Notes: a model not told the origin generated them from the letters alone. A DNA stretch of 54,016 bases from DASSWB01 sp035705495 (GCA_035705495.1 DASSWB010000105.1:1-54016), one strand, 5' to 3'. Positions 16,959 to 25,946 are shown, counted from the first letter of the stretch. Numbers and translations are program-made.

Positions 16959-18583
16959 AGAATATAAATCCGACTACAACATCCGCATGGGAGAAATTAA
17001 ATGAGCATTATAATAATGCTCGTTTTTTTGATATGAAAAATCTGTTTGCGCAGGATCAATCCCGAGCGCAGGCTTTTACGATTGCTTGGGAGGATTTTAT
17101 GGTGGATTTCAGTAAAAACATTATTACGCAGGAAACTAAAAACCTTCTTACAGATCTTGCTAATGAAGTAAGTTTAAAAGAAGCAATTGAAGATTATTTT
17201 GAAGGTGAAAAAATAAATAAAACAGAAGATAGGTCTGTTTTGCATACCGCTTTACGAGCCGACAAAGACGAGCAGATTACGGTTGAAGGTAAGAATATAG
17301 TTCCTGAAATTTTTCAAGTTAAAAAAAAGATTTCTGTTTTTTGTGATGCGATTATCAGTGGGGAACGAAAAGGATTTTCTGGTAAAGCAATAACAGATGT
17401 AGTGAACATTGGAATCGGAGGTTCTGATCTAGGGCCTGTCATGGTTACAGAAGCTTTGAAATATTATAAAAATCATTTAAACATTCATTTCATTTCGAAT
17501 GTTGATGGCGACCATGTTTTTGAGATTGTAAAAAATTTAAATCCTGAAACCACAATTTTTGTTGTGGTTTCAAAAAGTTTCACAACTCAAGAAACGCTTA
17601 TAAATGCTACAAAAGTCAGGTATTGGTTTTTGAATAAAACACAACTGGAATCGGTTTCGGGTCATTTTGTGGCAGTTTCCAGTAATATTTCCAAGGTGCA
17701 AGAATTTGGGATTTCTTCTGAGGATGTTTTTCCAATGTGGGATTGGGTTGGTGGCCGTTTTTCTTTATGGAGCGCTGTGGGATTGACAATCTCTTTGTCG
17801 ATTGGCTTTTCTAATTTTGAAAAACTTTTAGCTGGCGCGAAATCCATGGACGACCATTTTCGGCAAACGGAATTTGAAAAGAATATACCCGTTCAAATGG
17901 CACTTATAAGTATTTGGTACAATAATTTTTTCAAGACCGAAACAGAGGCAATAATTCCTTACACTCAATATTTACACCGTTTCCCGGCATATTTGCAACA
18001 AGCCGTTATGGAAAGTAATGGTAAAAGTGTAGATCGAAATGGGGAAAAAGTTTCGTACGAAACCGGAAATATTATTTGGGGCGAACCTGGCACCAATTCC
18101 CAGCATGCATTTTTTCAGTTGATTCATCAAGGAACAAAAGTAATTCCAGCTGATTTTATAGGTTTTATAAATCCGCTTCATGGGGATCAAGATCAACACG
18201 ACATTTTAATGGCCAATTTCTTCGCACAAACTGAAGCGTTGTTATCTGGAAAGACCTCGAAAGAAGTCGGCGAAGAATTAAAGAAATCCGTTGTCTCTCA
18301 AGCGTTTTTAATTCCTTTTAAAGTTTTTGAAGGGAATAAGCCTACCACCTCGATTCTTATTGACAAACTTACTCCTAACAGCCTGGGAAAATTAGTCGCT
18401 TTATACGAACATAAAATTTTTGTTCAAGGTGTTATCTGGAATATTTTCAGCTTCGACCAATGGGGGGTGGAATTGGGAAAAGAACTGGCCGGAAACATTC
18501 TAAAACATTTAAATGTCATCAATTCAAATGAACTTCAAAAATCGACCGCCTCTTTGGTTGATCATTATAAAAAAAGAAGATAG
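16955..18583 (+). CDS. pgi: Glucose-6-phosphate isomerase
   Basis: Interconverts glucose 6-phosphate and fructose 6-phosphate in the cytoplasm. It has 542 residues, the length of the large PGI type. Signatures are VVNIGIGGSDLGPVMV, VVSKSFTTQETL (phosphate-binding serines and threonines), FPMWDWVGGRFSLWSAVG, the catalytic region ESNGKSVDRNGE, and PFKVFEGNKPT. Its ATG overlaps the stop of the M23 peptidase gene by 4 bases. No terminator is obvious after it. Confidence 0.97.
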   Translation: MKNINPTTTSAWEKLNEHYNNARFFDMKNLFAQDQSRAQAFTIAWEDFMVDFSKNIITQETKNLLTDLANEVSLKEAIEDYFEGEKINKTEDRSVLHTALRADKDEQITVEGKNIVPEIFQVKKKISVFCDAIISGERKGFSGKAITDVVNIGIGGSDLGPVMVTEALKYYKNHLNIHFISNVDGDHVFEIVKNLNPETTIFVVVSKSFTTQETLINATKVRYWFLNKTQLESVSGHFVAVSSNISKVQEFGISSEDVFPMWDWVGGRFSLWSAVGLTISLSIGFSNFEKLLAGAKSMDDHFRQTEFEKNIPVQMALISIWYNNFFKTETEAIIPYTQYLHRFPAYLQQAVMESNGKSVDRNGEKVSYETGNIIWGEPGTNSQHAFFQLIHQGTKVIPADFIGFINPLHGDQDQHDILMANFFAQTEALLSGKTSKEVGEELKKSVVSQAFLIPFKVFEGNKPTTSILIDKLTPNSLGKLVALYEHKIFVQGVIWNIFSFDQWGVELGKELAGNILKHLNVINSNELQKSTASLVDHYKKRR

Positions 18584-18684
18584 ATTCCCTGCTCGCTTTG
18601 CTTTCTAAAATATTTATCCACAATCTTTTAATAAGTTTATAGTTAAATATTTAGATTTTATTTTTTCTTAACATTATGTTAACG

Positions 18685-18692
18685 TAATTTTG
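18685..18692 (+). promoter_or_regulatory. Promoter -7 element of the TonB receptor-lipoprotein pair
   Basis: TAATTTTG matches TAnnTTTG and is preceded by GTTAACG. A short inverted repeat GGCAA-TT-TTGCC lies just downstream at 18703-18714, where a repressor or a 5' hairpin could act. The receptor ATG is 58 bases beyond the element. Confidence 0.5.
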
Positions 18693-18750
18693 TCGCGGTT
18701 TAGGCAATTTTGCCGCCGTAAATTAGATTAAATAATTTAAAAACCTATTA

Positions 18751-21285
18751 ATGAAAAAAAGTTACAATTGGTTGTTAGCAGCAATTCTATTATTGGTAAC
18801 AACATCAACTGCGCTTGCACAAATTACGGGAACAGTGGTAGATGCGTCTACTCAAACTCCTGTTCCAGGGGTTAATGTTGGCGTAAAGGCAACTACGATT
18901 GGAACGGTCACCGATTTTGACGGGAATTTTTCCCTAACAATTGATGAGCCGGGGACACTTGTTATTTCCTATGTAGGATTTCAAACCCAGGAAATTGAAC
19001 TGGAAGGCACTACTGTAGATCTAGGTACAATTGCTTTAGAGGTTAGTCAGGTAGGATTGGCAGAAGTTCAAATTATTGCTTCTGTGGCCGTAAACAGGAA
19101 AACACCTGTTGCTGTTTCTACAATTAGCGCTGCAGATATTGAAGCAAAACTTGGAAATCAAGAATTTCCTGAATTGTTGAACACGACTCCAGGGGTTTAT
19201 GCTACTAAAGCGGGTGGTGGTTACGGTGATGCCGAACTTCGTTTAAGAGGTTTTAATTCTGAAAATATTGCCGTTATGATTAATGGTGTTCCTGTAAATG
19301 ACATGGAAGGTGGTCGAGTTTATTGGAGTAACTGGGCAGGTCTTTCCGATGTAACGCGTACCATGCAGGTGCAGCGAGGATTAGGAGCTTCAAGAGTTGC
19401 GGTACCATCTATCGGAGGAACTGTGAACATACTTACCAAAACTACGGATGTAGAGAAAGGTGGAAGCGTTTTCATGAATACAGGAAATGACGGGTACCAA
19501 AAATACGGATTTACACTTTCAACAGGATTGGATGATAGTGGCTTTGCAGCAACTATTTCAGCGTCAAAAACTTCTGGTGATGGTTTTGTTGACGGAAACT
19601 GGTTTGAAGGATATTCATATTTTGTGAATATTTCAAAAGAAATCAATAAGAATCACAGATTATCTCTTACCGCTTTTGGCGCACCTCAAGAACATGGTCA
19701 GCGTTTTGAAGCAGAAAAGATTGCTGTTTACAGACAAAGCGATAGAGGAATACGTTTCAATAGGGATTTTGGTTATAGAAATGGTGAGGTTTACAACGCA
19801 AGTACTAATGCTTACCACAAACCACAAGTGAGTTTGAACCACTTCTGGAATATTAGTGAAGATATGGATCTTTCCACAGTTGTTTATGGTTCTCTTGGGA
19901 CTGGTGGAGGTAGATACCTATATGGTGAAGACAAAACTGGAATCGATAATACCGAGTATAGATTTGGTCCATTGCAACCTTTGAACTACGATAAAATTGT
20001 TCAAGAGAACATAGATCGTGGTGCTTTAGGTGCGGAGAGTATTATTATTGAAAGTAGAAATGACCATACTTGGTTTGGAGCTTTGTCTACTTTGAGCATG
20101 GATATTACTGAGGATATTGAACTTATTGCTGGTGTGGACTGGAGAAGCTATGAAGGAAGACACTACCAAAAGGTTGCAGATCTTTTAGGTGGATCTTACT
20201 GGCTTGATGATGATGGAAACGCTAATAATCCTAATAACGTTGCTCAAAAAGGAGATAAAATCAATTATAACAACGACGGTTTGGTAAACTGGTTGGGTGG
20301 TTTTGCGCAAGCGGAATATTCCAACGATATCTTATCAGCGTTTGTTAATGTCGCCCTTTCAAACACAGGTTACAAAAGAATAGATTATTTTAGATATTTG
20401 GATACAGATCCAATGCGTGAATCTGATTGGGTAAACTTCTTGGGTTATAGTGCTAAAGGTGGTGCCAACTACAATATTAACGATCAGCACAACGTTTTTG
20501 CTAATGTTGGATACTTCGAAAAAGCACCATTCATGAATGCGGTATTTTTGAATAATGAAAATATCATAAACGAGAACGCAGAAAACCAAAAAGTCGTCAG
20601 TGCTGAATTAGGTTACGGATTTAGAAGTCAAGCGCTTTCTGGGACAGTAAACGTATACTGGACAAATTGGAAAGATAGAACTTTAACACGTTCTTTCCCT
20701 AATCCTGATGGAACTCGTGGATTTGCAAATATTCTGGGAATTAATGCATTGCACCAAGGAATTGAACTGGATTTTAAATATCGCGCATCTGATGCATTGG
20801 AAATTACAGGTATGGCATCTGTCGGAGATTGGAGATGGCAAGATGATGTAACTGGTGTTGAAATTATTAATGAAGAAGGAGAAGTAGAAGATATAATTGA
20901 TATTTATATTGAAGATCTAAAAGTTGGTAACGCCGCTCAAACAAGTATGGCTTTGGGAGCTAATTATGAAGTTCTTCCTGATTTAAGATTACGCGGAAAC
21001 TGGAATTATTTTAGTGATCTTTATGCCGATTTTAACCCGAATGATCGTACATCTCCAGATTCAGGTCAAGCATGGGAAGTTCCAGCTTACGGAGTTGTGG
21101 ATACCGGACTTACTTACAGTTTTGATTTCGGTGGATTTGATGCCACTTTGAATGGAAATGTGAACAACTTGTTCGATACGCTTTACATAGCAGATGCTCG
21201 TGACTTGGACGGAACTGCATCTGGAGCGGGGGTTTGGTATGGTTACGGAAGAACGTACACATTCGGTCTTAAATTAAATTTCTAA
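18751..21285 (+). CDS. TonB-dependent receptor with carboxypeptidase-like N-terminal domain
   Basis: Outer-membrane active transporter of 844 residues. It has a signal peptide (residues 1-23, ending ALAQ), then a carboxypeptidase-D regulatory-like domain (ITGTVVDASTQTPVPGVNV to about residue 110). The plug is at about 120-230 (PELLNTTPGVYATKAGGG, LRLRGFNSENIAVMINGVPVND), followed by a long beta-barrel ending in aromatic LKLNF. The plug motif GGRVYWSNWAGLSDV is typical of Bacteroidota receptors of this group. The next gene, 10 bases on, encodes a lipoprotein, reminiscent of receptor-lipoprotein uptake pairs, but it is not SusD. The substrate is unknown. Confidence 0.93.
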   Translation: MKKSYNWLLAAILLLVTTSTALAQITGTVVDASTQTPVPGVNVGVKATTIGTVTDFDGNFSLTIDEPGTLVISYVGFQTQEIELEGTTVDLGTIALEVSQVGLAEVQIIASVAVNRKTPVAVSTISAADIEAKLGNQEFPELLNTTPGVYATKAGGGYGDAELRLRGFNSENIAVMINGVPVNDMEGGRVYWSNWAGLSDVTRTMQVQRGLGASRVAVPSIGGTVNILTKTTDVEKGGSVFMNTGNDGYQKYGFTLSTGLDDSGFAATISASKTSGDGFVDGNWFEGYSYFVNISKEINKNHRLSLTAFGAPQEHGQRFEAEKIAVYRQSDRGIRFNRDFGYRNGEVYNASTNAYHKPQVSLNHFWNISEDMDLSTVVYGSLGTGGGRYLYGEDKTGIDNTEYRFGPLQPLNYDKIVQENIDRGALGAESIIIESRNDHTWFGALSTLSMDITEDIELIAGVDWRSYEGRHYQKVADLLGGSYWLDDDGNANNPNNVAQKGDKINYNNDGLVNWLGGFAQAEYSNDILSAFVNVALSNTGYKRIDYFRYLDTDPMRESDWVNFLGYSAKGGANYNINDQHNVFANVGYFEKAPFMNAVFLNNENIINENAENQKVVSAELGYGFRSQALSGTVNVYWTNWKDRTLTRSFPNPDGTRGFANILGINALHQGIELDFKYRASDALEITGMASVGDWRWQDDVTGVEIINEEGEVEDIIDIYIEDLKVGNAAQTSMALGANYEVLPDLRLRGNWNYFSDLYADFNPNDRTSPDSGQAWEVPAYGVVDTGLTYSFDFGGFDATLNGNVNNLFDTLYIADARDLDGTASGAGVWYGYGRTYTFGLKLNF

Positions 21286-21295
21286 AAAAACAACG

Positions 21296-22447
21296 ATGAA
21301 AAAATTAATTTATTTACTAATCGCTTTCGGCTTTGTTTTAACGAGCTGTGAGCCAGTTGAAGATATCCATGGGGATATAGATGCAACAATAAACAATGAT
21401 GTGGTAGCGAATGTTGACTACACCATGGTTGAAGAGGATTATATTGGTGACGAAAGAGATGGTGGTCTTGAATTGGAAACCCCTTTCTTCGCTTCTTATG
21501 AAGAAGCTGAACAATTGATTCCGAGTTTTCTTGAAATGTTATATCCTGCTTGGGGAAATACCTCTACGGTAAATGTTACTTTTGATTATTCACAGCCTTT
21601 AAACAACGAGGATATCACGGAATACGAGGTAACAGATCAGGATTATGAGGATCTTGGATTGAATTTCGGAAACTTTGATAATACCGAAGATTTATTCAAC
21701 TATCTAGAAGGTGAATTTAGTCCGATTCCCGGAACATTGGACGCTGGGGATATGATTGTGTTAACCTATGACTGGTATAGTGGAGGGGTTTCTACGAAAA
21801 CGGTCCTTTTCTTATATACAGGCACCTCTTGGGAAATGTACCAAGTTTTGGAAGCGGACGATTACTTTGGAATGGAACAAAGTTTCCCCAACTTTAATGC
21901 TGTAGCCGATGCGCTTCAAAGACTTCCAATCTATTTAAAAAATGAAATGTTTCCGTATGCTGAAGCTGGAGATGAGCAAAACATTGCGTATGAAGTGCAT
22001 ATTGGTGGAGGAAACACTGAATATCATATAGCAGGATTCTATTTTGATGGAACAGAATGGATGTTAACCAGCAATGATGCAATTGTTACAGCTACAATTC
22101 AATTCGGTCATAACGGAGAGACATGGGAACCAGATAATACAATTGTTCATACTTTAACATCTGCGGATTTCGCTTTGATCGGTGATACTTTTGCTGAAGT
22201 AGAAGGTTTTGAAGATCCTGCGTGGAGTGCCGGAAATTATTCAAACTTTGATAGAAGGGAAGGTAATCAAAACTACTGGAGCAATGATATGATTTTACAA
22301 GCTATTAATGTCGTATTGAACCATAACTTCCCTAATGCAGAAGAAGGACAAAAATATTTGGTAAGCTATGCTATTTATGACGGGGCCGCAGGAGTTGAGC
22401 AAATGCACGTAATCAAGGAAGGTGACGCTTACGTTCTTGTGAATTAA
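21296..22447 (+). CDS. Lipoprotein of four tandem repeats, partner of the TonB receptor
   Basis: Unassigned lipoprotein of 383 residues. The lipobox is LTSC (Cys18). The rest appears to be four related units of about 70-100 residues, at about 41-109, 110-181, 182-260 and 284-383. Each begins with an aromatic-x-(V/L)-x-x-x-D-(Y/F) motif (YTMVEEDY, YEVTDQDY, YQVLEADDY, HTLTSADF). Each continues through a helix-like stretch ending FP or YP and closes with a strand pair ending GT-W or G-AYV. The protein is very acidic. It follows the receptor by 10 bases and ends at a terminator. It could be a surface-exposed ligand-binding partner of the receptor; that is inference. Confidence 0.85.
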   Translation: MKKLIYLLIAFGFVLTSCEPVEDIHGDIDATINNDVVANVDYTMVEEDYIGDERDGGLELETPFFASYEEAEQLIPSFLEMLYPAWGNTSTVNVTFDYSQPLNNEDITEYEVTDQDYEDLGLNFGNFDNTEDLFNYLEGEFSPIPGTLDAGDMIVLTYDWYSGGVSTKTVLFLYTGTSWEMYQVLEADDYFGMEQSFPNFNAVADALQRLPIYLKNEMFPYAEAGDEQNIAYEVHIGGGNTEYHIAGFYFDGTEWMLTSNDAIVTATIQFGHNGETWEPDNTIVHTLTSADFALIGDTFAEVEGFEDPAWSAGNYSNFDRREGNQNYWSNDMILQAINVVLNHNFPNAEEGQKYLVSYAIYDGAAGVEQMHVIKEGDAYVLVN

Positions 22448-22470
22448 GAACAATAAACCTAAACAGTAGA

Positions 22471-22500
22471 AAATCCCGGTTATCCGGGATTTTTTATTTT
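22471..22500 (+). terminator. Rho-independent terminator after the lipoprotein gene
   Basis: AAATCCCGG and CCGGGATTT pair perfectly around a TTAT loop and are followed by a T-rich tail. It closes the receptor-lipoprotein operon. Confidence 0.9.
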
Positions 22501-22541
22501 TTGAAAAATGAAAGTGGAGCATCTTCTCTGCTTCCATCAAT

Positions 22542-22571
22542 AAAAAAGCCACTGTTTAAAGTGGCTTTTTC
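22542..22571 (-). terminator. Rho-independent terminator of the bacilliredoxin gene
   Basis: AAAAAGCCAC and GTGGCTTTTT are perfect arms around an 8-base loop. The symmetric A and T runs let it work on both strands; it lies 20 bases past the stop of the leftward bacilliredoxin gene. Confidence 0.85.
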
Positions 22572-22591
22572 CTTTTGAAAAAATGTGATTC

Positions 22592-23002
22592 TTAACAGAA
22601 CTCGTCGTAAGCTTGTGAGAGATTTTCAGCAATTACTTCTGCAGGTCTTCCCTCAATGTGGTGACGCTCTAACATATGAACAAGCTCACCATCTTTGAAT
22701 AAAGCCATTGAAGGCGAAGACGGCGGAAAAGGAACCATGAATTCCCGTGCCTTGTCCACAGCTTCTTTATCGACTCCTGCGAAAACGGTTACTAAATTAT
22801 CTGGGGTTTTATTGTTCTTTAAAGACATACTTGCGCCCGGACGTGCATTTGCCGCTGCACAACCACAAACCGAATTTACCACTACCAATGTGGTTCCTGG
22901 TCTGTCGATTGCCGCTTCAACATCCGATGCTGTATGTAGTTCTTCGAAACCTACTTTTGTGAGGTCTTCACGCATAGGTTTTACCAAATCTGCTGGATAC
23001 AT
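22592..23002 (-). CDS. BrxA/BrxB-family bacilliredoxin
   Basis: Small cytoplasmic thiol protein of 136 residues. The family motif CGC is at Cys46 and Cys48 in NSVCGCAAANARP, and the thioredoxin-like fold follows (VTVFAGVDKEAV, FPPSSPSMALFKDGELVHML). In Bacillus these proteins remove bacillithiol from protein thiols; in Bacteroidota lineages lacking proven bacillithiol they may serve other low-molecular-weight thiols. It is a single-gene unit divergent from the J-domain gene. Confidence 0.95.
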   Translation of the reverse strand: MYPADLVKPMREDLTKVGFEELHTASDVEAAIDRPGTTLVVVNSVCGCAAANARPGASMSLKNNKTPDNLVTVFAGVDKEAVDKAREFMVPFPPSSPSMALFKDGELVHMLERHHIEGRPAEVIAENLSQAYDEFC

Positions 23003-23153
23003 ATTTTAGAGTTTTATGATTAAAAAATGAAAGTACAAAGATACCAAATTTTCAGGATTGCGCATTTCAAAATCGGTAGAAGTCTTGTCGAAAAACTGTA
23101 TGTAATGATTTGGCAAACAATTTTTCAATGGAATAAAAGCGTTAAAAAACCAC

Positions 23154-23161
23154 TATCTTTG
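23154..23161 (+). promoter_or_regulatory. Promoter -7 element of the DjlA-like gene
   Basis: TATCTTTG matches TAnnTTTG and lies 18 bases before the ATG at 23180. Its position supports that start over the upstream in-frame start at 23027, which would lie before the promoter. Confidence 0.6.
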
Positions 23162-23179
23162 CGAAATAAAAATTTATTG

Positions 23180-23911
23180 ATGATCAAGTGGATATTGGCG
23201 ATTGCGGGTTATATATTTTTTAGATTTCCCGGAGCTATTTTAGGTTTTCTTCTCGGTAGTGTAATAGATAGTTTGGGTAAAACCAATGTGGGGAGTTTTG
23301 GGGGCTTCCAACAGGCAAAGGAGAAAGTTTCTTTGGGTGATTTGGAGCTTAATTTACTTTCTTTAGCTTCTTTGGTCATCAAAGCGGATGGCAGTGTGAC
23401 ACAACAAGAAATGGATTATGTGAGGACCTACTTTGTGTCCACATACGGAAAGGAAAAGGCAAATGCTACGTTCAGGACTTTTAATGAGGTCATCAAAAAC
23501 AGGGAAATTTCAGCTTATAGAATTGGTGGCTATTTGGCGGTACGTACACATTATGCGACGCGTTTACACATTACACATTTCCTCTTTAATATTGCAAATG
23601 CTGATGGAAGAGTTAGCGAAGCCGAAGCTAGGAAAATCCAAGAAATTTCAGGGCATTTAAGAATAGATTTTAAAGATTTTGAAAGTCTAAAAGCCATGTT
23701 TTTCAAAAGTGCTGACACCGCTTATAAAATCTTGGAAATTGAAAAATCGGCTACTGATGCTGAGGTGAAAGCAGCATTCAGGAAAATGGCCAAAAAATAT
23801 CATCCCGACAAGCTTCAGCATATGGACGAAGCGTATCGCTCCGGGGCGGAAGAGAAATTCACGAAGGTACAAGAAGCCTACGAACAAATTCAGAAAGAAA
23901 GAGGAATGTAA
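23180..23911 (+). CDS. DjlA-like membrane co-chaperone (TerB + J domain)
   Basis: Predicted Hsp40-type co-chaperone of 243 residues. A short N-terminal membrane segment (about residues 2-30, ILAIAGYIFFRFPGAILGFLLG) is followed by a TerB-like helical domain (LLSLASLVIKADGSVTQQEM and ANADGRVSEAEARKI, two acidic loops). The C-terminal J domain (AYKILEIEKSATDAEVKAAF) has the HPD motif in KKYHPDKLQHMD. This order matches DjlA, which presents clients to DnaK at the inner membrane. The start at 23180 is supported by the promoter at 23154-23161. Confidence 0.9.
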   Translation: MIKWILAIAGYIFFRFPGAILGFLLGSVIDSLGKTNVGSFGGFQQAKEKVSLGDLELNLLSLASLVIKADGSVTQQEMDYVRTYFVSTYGKEKANATFRTFNEVIKNREISAYRIGGYLAVRTHYATRLHITHFLFNIANADGRVSEAEARKIQEISGHLRIDFKDFESLKAMFFKSADTAYKILEIEKSATDAEVKAAFRKMAKKYHPDKLQHMDEAYRSGAEEKFTKVQEAYEQIQKERGM

Positions 23912-23958
23912 GAAATAAAAGAAAAATTAAATGGTATTTCTTGTGTTTTAAATAAATG

Positions 23959-23974
23959 TTTAGATTTGCCTAAA
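23959..23974 (+). promoter_or_regulatory. Candidate MntR/DtxR operator
   Basis: TTTAGATTTGCCTAAA is an imperfect palindrome with arms TTTAG and CTAAA. It overlaps the -33 region (TTTG at 23965-23968) of the promoter at 23985-23992 and precedes the regulator gene itself. DtxR/MntR-type boxes are commonly of the form TTTAGG-n-CCTAAA, so autoregulation is a reasonable inference. Confidence 0.6.
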
Positions 23975-23984
23975 AAATTATTTA

Positions 23985-23992
23985 TACTTTTG
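23985..23992 (+). promoter_or_regulatory. Promoter -7 element of the mntR-ZIP operon
   Basis: TACTTTTG matches TAnnTTTG, with TTTG 16 bases upstream as the -33 element. The distance to the chosen ATG at 24008 is 15 bases. Confidence 0.6.
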
Positions 23993-24007
23993 AAAATAAA
24001 TACAGTC

Positions 24008-24673
24008 ATGATGACAACCTTTTCGGAAGAAAACTACTTAAAATCAATTTTTCATCTTGAAAAAGCTTTTCCTTCGGGGGTGGGAACCAATGTTTTGGCC
24101 GAAGAAATGGAAACAAAAGCTTCGTCTGTCACGGATATGCTAAAAAAGCTATCGGACAAAAATCTTGTGGAGTATAAAAAATATCAAGGTGTCAAACTAA
24201 GCGCATCAGGGAAAGTTTCTGCCATAGAAGTGGTTAGAAAGCATCGTTTATGGGAGCTTTTTTTGGTGGAAAAATTGAATTTTGGTTGGGATGAAGTTCA
24301 CGATATCGCGGAACAGTTGGAACATATAAAGTCCAAGAAACTTACTTACGAACTCGATAAATTTCTCGGTTTTCCTACCACAGATCCACATGGAGATCCG
24401 ATTCCGGATTCGGAAGGCCGATTCAAGATTTCAAAAAGAACCCTATTGGCAGAGATGAATCGAGATGAAACTTGTATCTGCATCGGTGTACGGGATTCTT
24501 CAGCGGAATTTTTGCAGTATTTGGATCGAAATGGATTAGGGCTCGGCACCGAAATTAAAATCATTGACAAGGAATCTTTTGATCAATCTATCTATGTTCA
24601 AATAGAAGGAAATGAAAAATATATTTCAAGTAAAATTGCCAACAACTTATACGTAAAACGAAAAAATGAATAA
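24008..24673 (+). CDS. Metal-dependent transcriptional regulator, MntR/DtxR family
   Basis: Predicted Mn2+- or Fe2+-responsive repressor of 221 residues. The N-terminal winged helix reads NVLAEEMETKASSVTDMLKKLSDKNLVEY (written in parts: NVLAEEMETKASS, then VTDMLKKLSDKNLVEY). The dimerisation and metal domain has His79 and Glu83 in RKHRLWELF and Glu102 and His106 in AEQLEHI. A C-terminal FeoA-like SH3 domain closes it (about 150-221). The ATG at 24008 fits the promoter; an ORF start at 23966 would begin within the operator. It overlaps the ZIP gene by 8 bases, so both are made together. Confidence 0.93.
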   Translation: MMTTFSEENYLKSIFHLEKAFPSGVGTNVLAEEMETKASSVTDMLKKLSDKNLVEYKKYQGVKLSASGKVSAIEVVRKHRLWELFLVEKLNFGWDEVHDIAEQLEHIKSKKLTYELDKFLGFPTTDPHGDPIPDSEGRFKISKRTLLAEMNRDETCICIGVRDSSAEFLQYLDRNGLGLGTEIKIIDKESFDQSIYVQIEGNEKYISSKIANNLYVKRKNE

Positions 24674-25487
24674 CATCATTGGATTTTTTGAAGAATTGGA
24701 TCCGGTCATGGCTGCTTTTGTTGCGACTTTATTCACATGGGGCCTCACGGCGGTTGGTGCTTCTTTTGTTTTTTTCTTTAAAAAAATGAACAAATCACTT
24801 TTTGACGGACTACTTGGTTTTACAGGCGGTGTAATGGTAGCCGCAAGTTTTTGGAGTTTATTGGCCCCTGGTATAGAAATGAGTCCTGGAGAAGGTTTTT
24901 ATAAAACAATTCCGGCTCTTGTAGGATTTGGTCTGGGCGCTTTATTTTTGTTTTGCCTGGATAAAATCCTTCCCCATTTGCACGTGAATTTTCAGATGGA
25001 AGAAAAGGAAGGGATTAAAACTCCTTGGCACAAATCGACCTTGCTGACCTTGGCGATTACACTACACAATATCCCCGAAGGACTTGCGGTGGGTGTATTA
25101 TTTGGCGCGGCTGCTTTAGGTTTGGACGGTGCTACCATTGGAGGAGCCGTGGCGCTGGCAATTGGAATTGGTCTGCAAAATTTTCCGGAAGGTTTCGCGG
25201 TTGCAATGCCTCTACGACGACAAGGTATGAGTAGATGGAAAAGTTTTAATTTGGGTCAGTTGTCAGCAGCAGTCGAGCCTATAGCAGCGGTCTTGGGTGC
25301 TTGGGCAGTCATGACTTTTCAACCTATTCTGCCATATGCCCTGTGTTTTGCCGCAGGTGCCATGATTTTTGTGGTGGTTGAAGAAGTAATTCCTGAGGCG
25401 CAACGGGAAAATAGAACTGATATCGCCACCATGGGCTTTATCATAGGATTCATGATTATGATGATGCTTGATGTGGGCTTGTCCTAA
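24666..25487 (+). CDS. ZIP-family metal transporter
   Basis: Inner-membrane importer of divalent metals (Zn2+, Fe2+ or Mn2+). It has 273 residues and about eight membrane segments. The two metal-site helices are clear: HNIPEGLAVGVLFG in TM4 and QNFPEGFAVAMPLRRQG in TM5. A short histidine-containing loop (KILPHLHVNF) lies before TM4. The arrangement is that of the ZupT/GufA group. Its start codon is inside the end of the MntR/DtxR regulator gene, which suggests that the regulator controls uptake of the same metal. Confidence 0.94.
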   Translation: MNNIIGFFEELDPVMAAFVATLFTWGLTAVGASFVFFFKKMNKSLFDGLLGFTGGVMVAASFWSLLAPGIEMSPGEGFYKTIPALVGFGLGALFLFCLDKILPHLHVNFQMEEKEGIKTPWHKSTLLTLAITLHNIPEGLAVGVLFGAAALGLDGATIGGAVALAIGIGLQNFPEGFAVAMPLRRQGMSRWKSFNLGQLSAAVEPIAAVLGAWAVMTFQPILPYALCFAAGAMIFVVVEEVIPEAQRENRTDIATMGFIIGFMIMMMLDVGLS

Positions 25488-25525
25488 ATTTACTATCTTG
25501 TAATAGAATTTTTTAAAATTAGAAA

Positions 25526-25936
25526 ATGAAATATTTCCTTCTTTTTTTCTCTCTTTTATCACTTAACGGAATTGCTCAAGATTCTTCAAATATTTCACCT
25601 CAAATTCTTACGAAAGTGAAAATTGGACAAAGCATAACTGTGGAAAATATCAGATTGAAATTTGTAAACGTCATTTCCGACTCCAGATGCCCAGAGGACG
25701 TAACCTGTGTATGGCCCGGGGAAGCTGAAGTTTTTCTGGAATTAAAAAAAGATGGGAAAACGGAAGAAGAACGTATTGTTGTCAAAGCCACTGCTCCTAC
25801 TGTAAATGGAATACTAGTGGCTGAATCCGAAACAAAAAAACTTTTTTTAAAAGCATTGAAACCTTATCCAAAAACAGCAGGAAAAATAGCTTCTGGAGAT
25901 TATTGTCTTGAATTGATTGTTCTGAAAAAGGAATGA
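25526..25936 (+). CDS. Secreted protein with a DSRCP-CVW motif
   Basis: Unassigned protein of 136 residues with a signal peptide (MKYFLLFFSLLSLNGIAQ). The mature part is a predicted beta-sandwich with a conserved-looking segment SDSRCPEDVTCVWPGEAEVFL containing two cysteines six residues apart, then a C-terminal DYCLELIVLKKE with a third cysteine. I recognise this pattern from short exported proteins in Flavobacteriaceae but know no function. It follows the ZIP gene by 38 bases and is convergent with the feo operon. Confidence 0.75.
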   Translation: MKYFLLFFSLLSLNGIAQDSSNISPQILTKVKIGQSITVENIRLKFVNVISDSRCPEDVTCVWPGEAEVFLELKKDGKTEEERIVVKATAPTVNGILVAESETKKLFLKALKPYPKTAGKIASGDYCLELIVLKKE

Positions 25937-25946
25937 CAGAAAACCA

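Noticed and set aside
18640..18665. TTTAGATTT-like half site upstream of the TonB receptor as a second MntR operator
   Set aside because: Only one arm is present and the region is AT-rich, so chance is likely.
21296..22447. SusD-like lipoprotein partner
   Set aside because: No SusD/TPR helical motifs; the repeat pattern and length differ.
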